Part shown: positions 7,748 through 7,928 of the stretch, in pieces
Numbering within the stretch: the stretch's first letter is position 1
Layout: each line of letters opens with the position of its first letter
Assembly: GCA_913043035.1 (NCBI GenBank)
Contig: CAJWMM010000024.1
Span: forward strand, 1-7,928
Source of the DNA: an uncultured Gammaproteobacteria bacterium
GTDB lineage: Bacteria; Pseudomonadota; Gammaproteobacteria; GCA-002705445; GCA-002716945
Direction: 5' to 3'
DNA length: 7,928 nt
The notes under the pieces: model-generated
Seen by the model: only the letters and a program-made list of their open reading frames with translations
What the model was told of the DNA's origin: nothing
Database searches by the model: none
Translations under genes and position numbers: made by a program

Positions 7748-7825
7748 CTTTTTGTCCGGTATTTTATAGACAGAATGTATTATTATGGATATTGACATAT
7801 TTTTGTCCAATTTTAGTGTTGACAA
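7741..7825. repeat. Exact 8-bp inverted repeat TTGTCAAC / GTTGACAA
   Basis: TTGTCAAC at 7741-7748 and its exact reverse complement GTTGACAA at 7818-7825 lie 77 bp apart. Each contains the TTGACA hexamer of one of two diverging promoter-like elements; read outward, both continue as GTTGACAAA. Confidence 0.75.
7749..7808. repeat. Exact 9-bp direct repeat TTTTTGTCC
   Basis: TTTTTGTCC occurs at 7749-7757 and again at 7800-7808, 51 bp apart or about five helical turns. Both copies lie in the MerR upstream region and belong to the wider TGTC/GACA cluster. A pair of spaced binding sites for one oligomeric regulator is a natural reading. Confidence 0.65.
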
Positions 7826-7847
7826 AGTGGTTTTGTTCAACTATTGT
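7819..7847 (+). promoter_or_regulatory. Putative rightward sigma70-type promoter upstream of a short terminated transcript
   Basis: A perfect TTGACA (7819-7824) and TATTGT (7842-7847, 4 of 6) are separated by exactly 17 nt, with a predicted start near 7854. The spacer contains the second arm of an imperfect palindrome (GTTGACAA with TTGTTCAAC), so a regulator bound there would cover the promoter. It points away from the MerR gene. Confidence 0.5.
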
Positions 7848-7855
7848 TAAAGACA

Positions 7856-7879
7856 GGATATCGACACACTGTCATATCT
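7856..7879 (+). other. 5' RNA hairpin of the candidate small RNA
   Basis: GATAT (7857-7861) pairs with ATATC (7874-7878) and GACA (7863-7866) with TGTC (7870-7873), giving nine Watson-Crick pairs around a CAC loop with one bulged C at 7862. A G-U pair (7856/7879) can extend it. A stem at the very 5' end would protect such an RNA from decay. Confidence 0.55.
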
Positions 7880-7894
7880 CCACCCCTTTATACT

Positions 7895-7928
7895 AAAGGC
7901 CGATTCTACCCCCTTCGGCCTTTTTTTT
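7895..7928 (+). terminator. Intrinsic (Rho-independent) terminator, rightward
   Basis: AAAGGCCGA (7895-7903) pairs with TCGGCCTTT (7915-7923), a 9-bp stem around an 11-nt C-rich loop, followed by T through the window end (7921-7928). It faces rightward: on the minus strand no comparable T run follows. No rightward coding gene ends here, since valS stops more than 1.1 kb earlier and the intervening gene is on the other strand. It therefore most likely terminates a transcript starting in the intergenic region. Confidence 0.8.

Larger units (their letters stand above)
7712..7873. promoter_or_regulatory. Cluster of GACA/TGTC half-sites, candidate operator array
   Basis: Ten GACA or TGTC tetramers occur here: TGTC at 7712, 7742, 7753, 7804 and 7870; GACA at 7769, 7794, 7821, 7852 and 7863. 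At this base composition roughly one would be expected in 160 bp. Several pairs are 10-11 bp apart (7742/7753, 7794/7804, 7852/7863), about one helical turn. Some form imperfect palindromes, such as ATTGACA with TGTCCAAT (7791-7811) and GTTGACAA with TTGTTCAAC (7818-7841). They cover both putative promoters. The adjacent MerR-family protein is the obvious candidate binder, by inference. The 7863/7870 pair is better explained as an RNA hairpin stem. Confidence 0.5.
7854..7928 (+). ncRNA. Candidate small RNA of about 70 nt (or attenuated leader)
   Basis: No known RNA family is recognised. The call rests on a coherent set of signals: an upstream promoter-like element predicting a start near 7854, a hairpin beginning about two bases later (7856-7879), an unpaired C-rich linker, and an intrinsic terminator ending in eight T. 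I see no start codon with a plausible ribosome binding site and open frame inside, so it is unlikely to be a peptide gene. The C-rich motif TCCACCCCTT (7879-7888) recurs as TCTACCCCCTT (7905-7915), in the linker and in the terminator loop. Exposed C-rich motifs that pair with G-rich ribosome binding sites are known from several bacterial regulatory RNAs; applying that here is inference. The alternative is an attenuator in the leader of a rightward gene beyond the window. Confidence 0.5.

Noticed and set aside
7792..7820. A second rightward promoter at TTGACA 7792-7797
   Set aside because: The -35 is perfect, but the hexamer 17 nt on is AGTGTT with no usable -10 nearby; it is better explained as part of the repeated TGTC/GACA elements.
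7895..7928. Terminator as the end of a leftward gene entering from the right
   Set aside because: Read leftward, the stem is not followed by a T run beyond the three bases of the stem itself; the polarity is rightward.

Overview
The window is a stretch of an AT-rich (roughly one-third G+C by eye) gammaproteobacterial chromosome. The diagnostic evidence is gene order: lptG-lptF read leftward and pepA-holC-valS read rightward from a shared intergenic region, the arrangement known from Escherichia coli and many relatives. holC (the chi subunit of DNA polymerase III) is itself a proteobacterial gene, and ValS aligns by motif with the gammaproteobacterial type. Low G+C, tight spacing and one-base TAATG overlaps suggest a compact genome such as a marine pelagic lineage (SAR86-like or similar). 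That placement is inference only.

Layout. Positions 1-940 (minus) hold lptG, cut by the left window edge; 940-2010 (minus) hold lptF, which overlaps lptG by one base. These encode the two inner-membrane subunits of the lipopolysaccharide exporter. A divergent promoter region (2011-2093) separates them from the plus-strand operon pepA (2094-3557), holC (3560-3994, TTG start) and valS (3994-6732). All five genes look intact and ordinary, with catalytic or binding residues present, apart from the truncation of lptG.

The right-hand 1.2 kb is the less ordinary part. A MerR-family regulator (6721-7683, minus) converges on valS and overlaps its 3' end by 12 bp. It has the CarA/CarH/LitR architecture (MerR DNA-binding domain plus B12-binding-type helical and Rossmann-like domains), but each hallmark cobalamin-contact motif appears substituted, so it may have lost B12 and light sensing.

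Upstream of it (7684-7928) is a dense 245-bp intergenic region. It contains ten GACA/TGTC tetramers, an exact 9-bp direct repeat, an exact 8-bp inverted repeat, and two diverging promoter-like elements built on the same GTTGACAAA sequence. The rightward promoter leads after about 7 nt to a short stretch that can fold into a 5' hairpin, a C-rich linker and an intrinsic terminator with a C-rich loop. The simplest reading is a previously unannotated small RNA of about 70 nt (or an attenuated leader of a gene beyond the window), divergently transcribed from a MerR regulator whose operators lie between the two. The MerR-sRNA link is a hypothesis from layout; the repeats, hairpins and promoter elements can be read directly.
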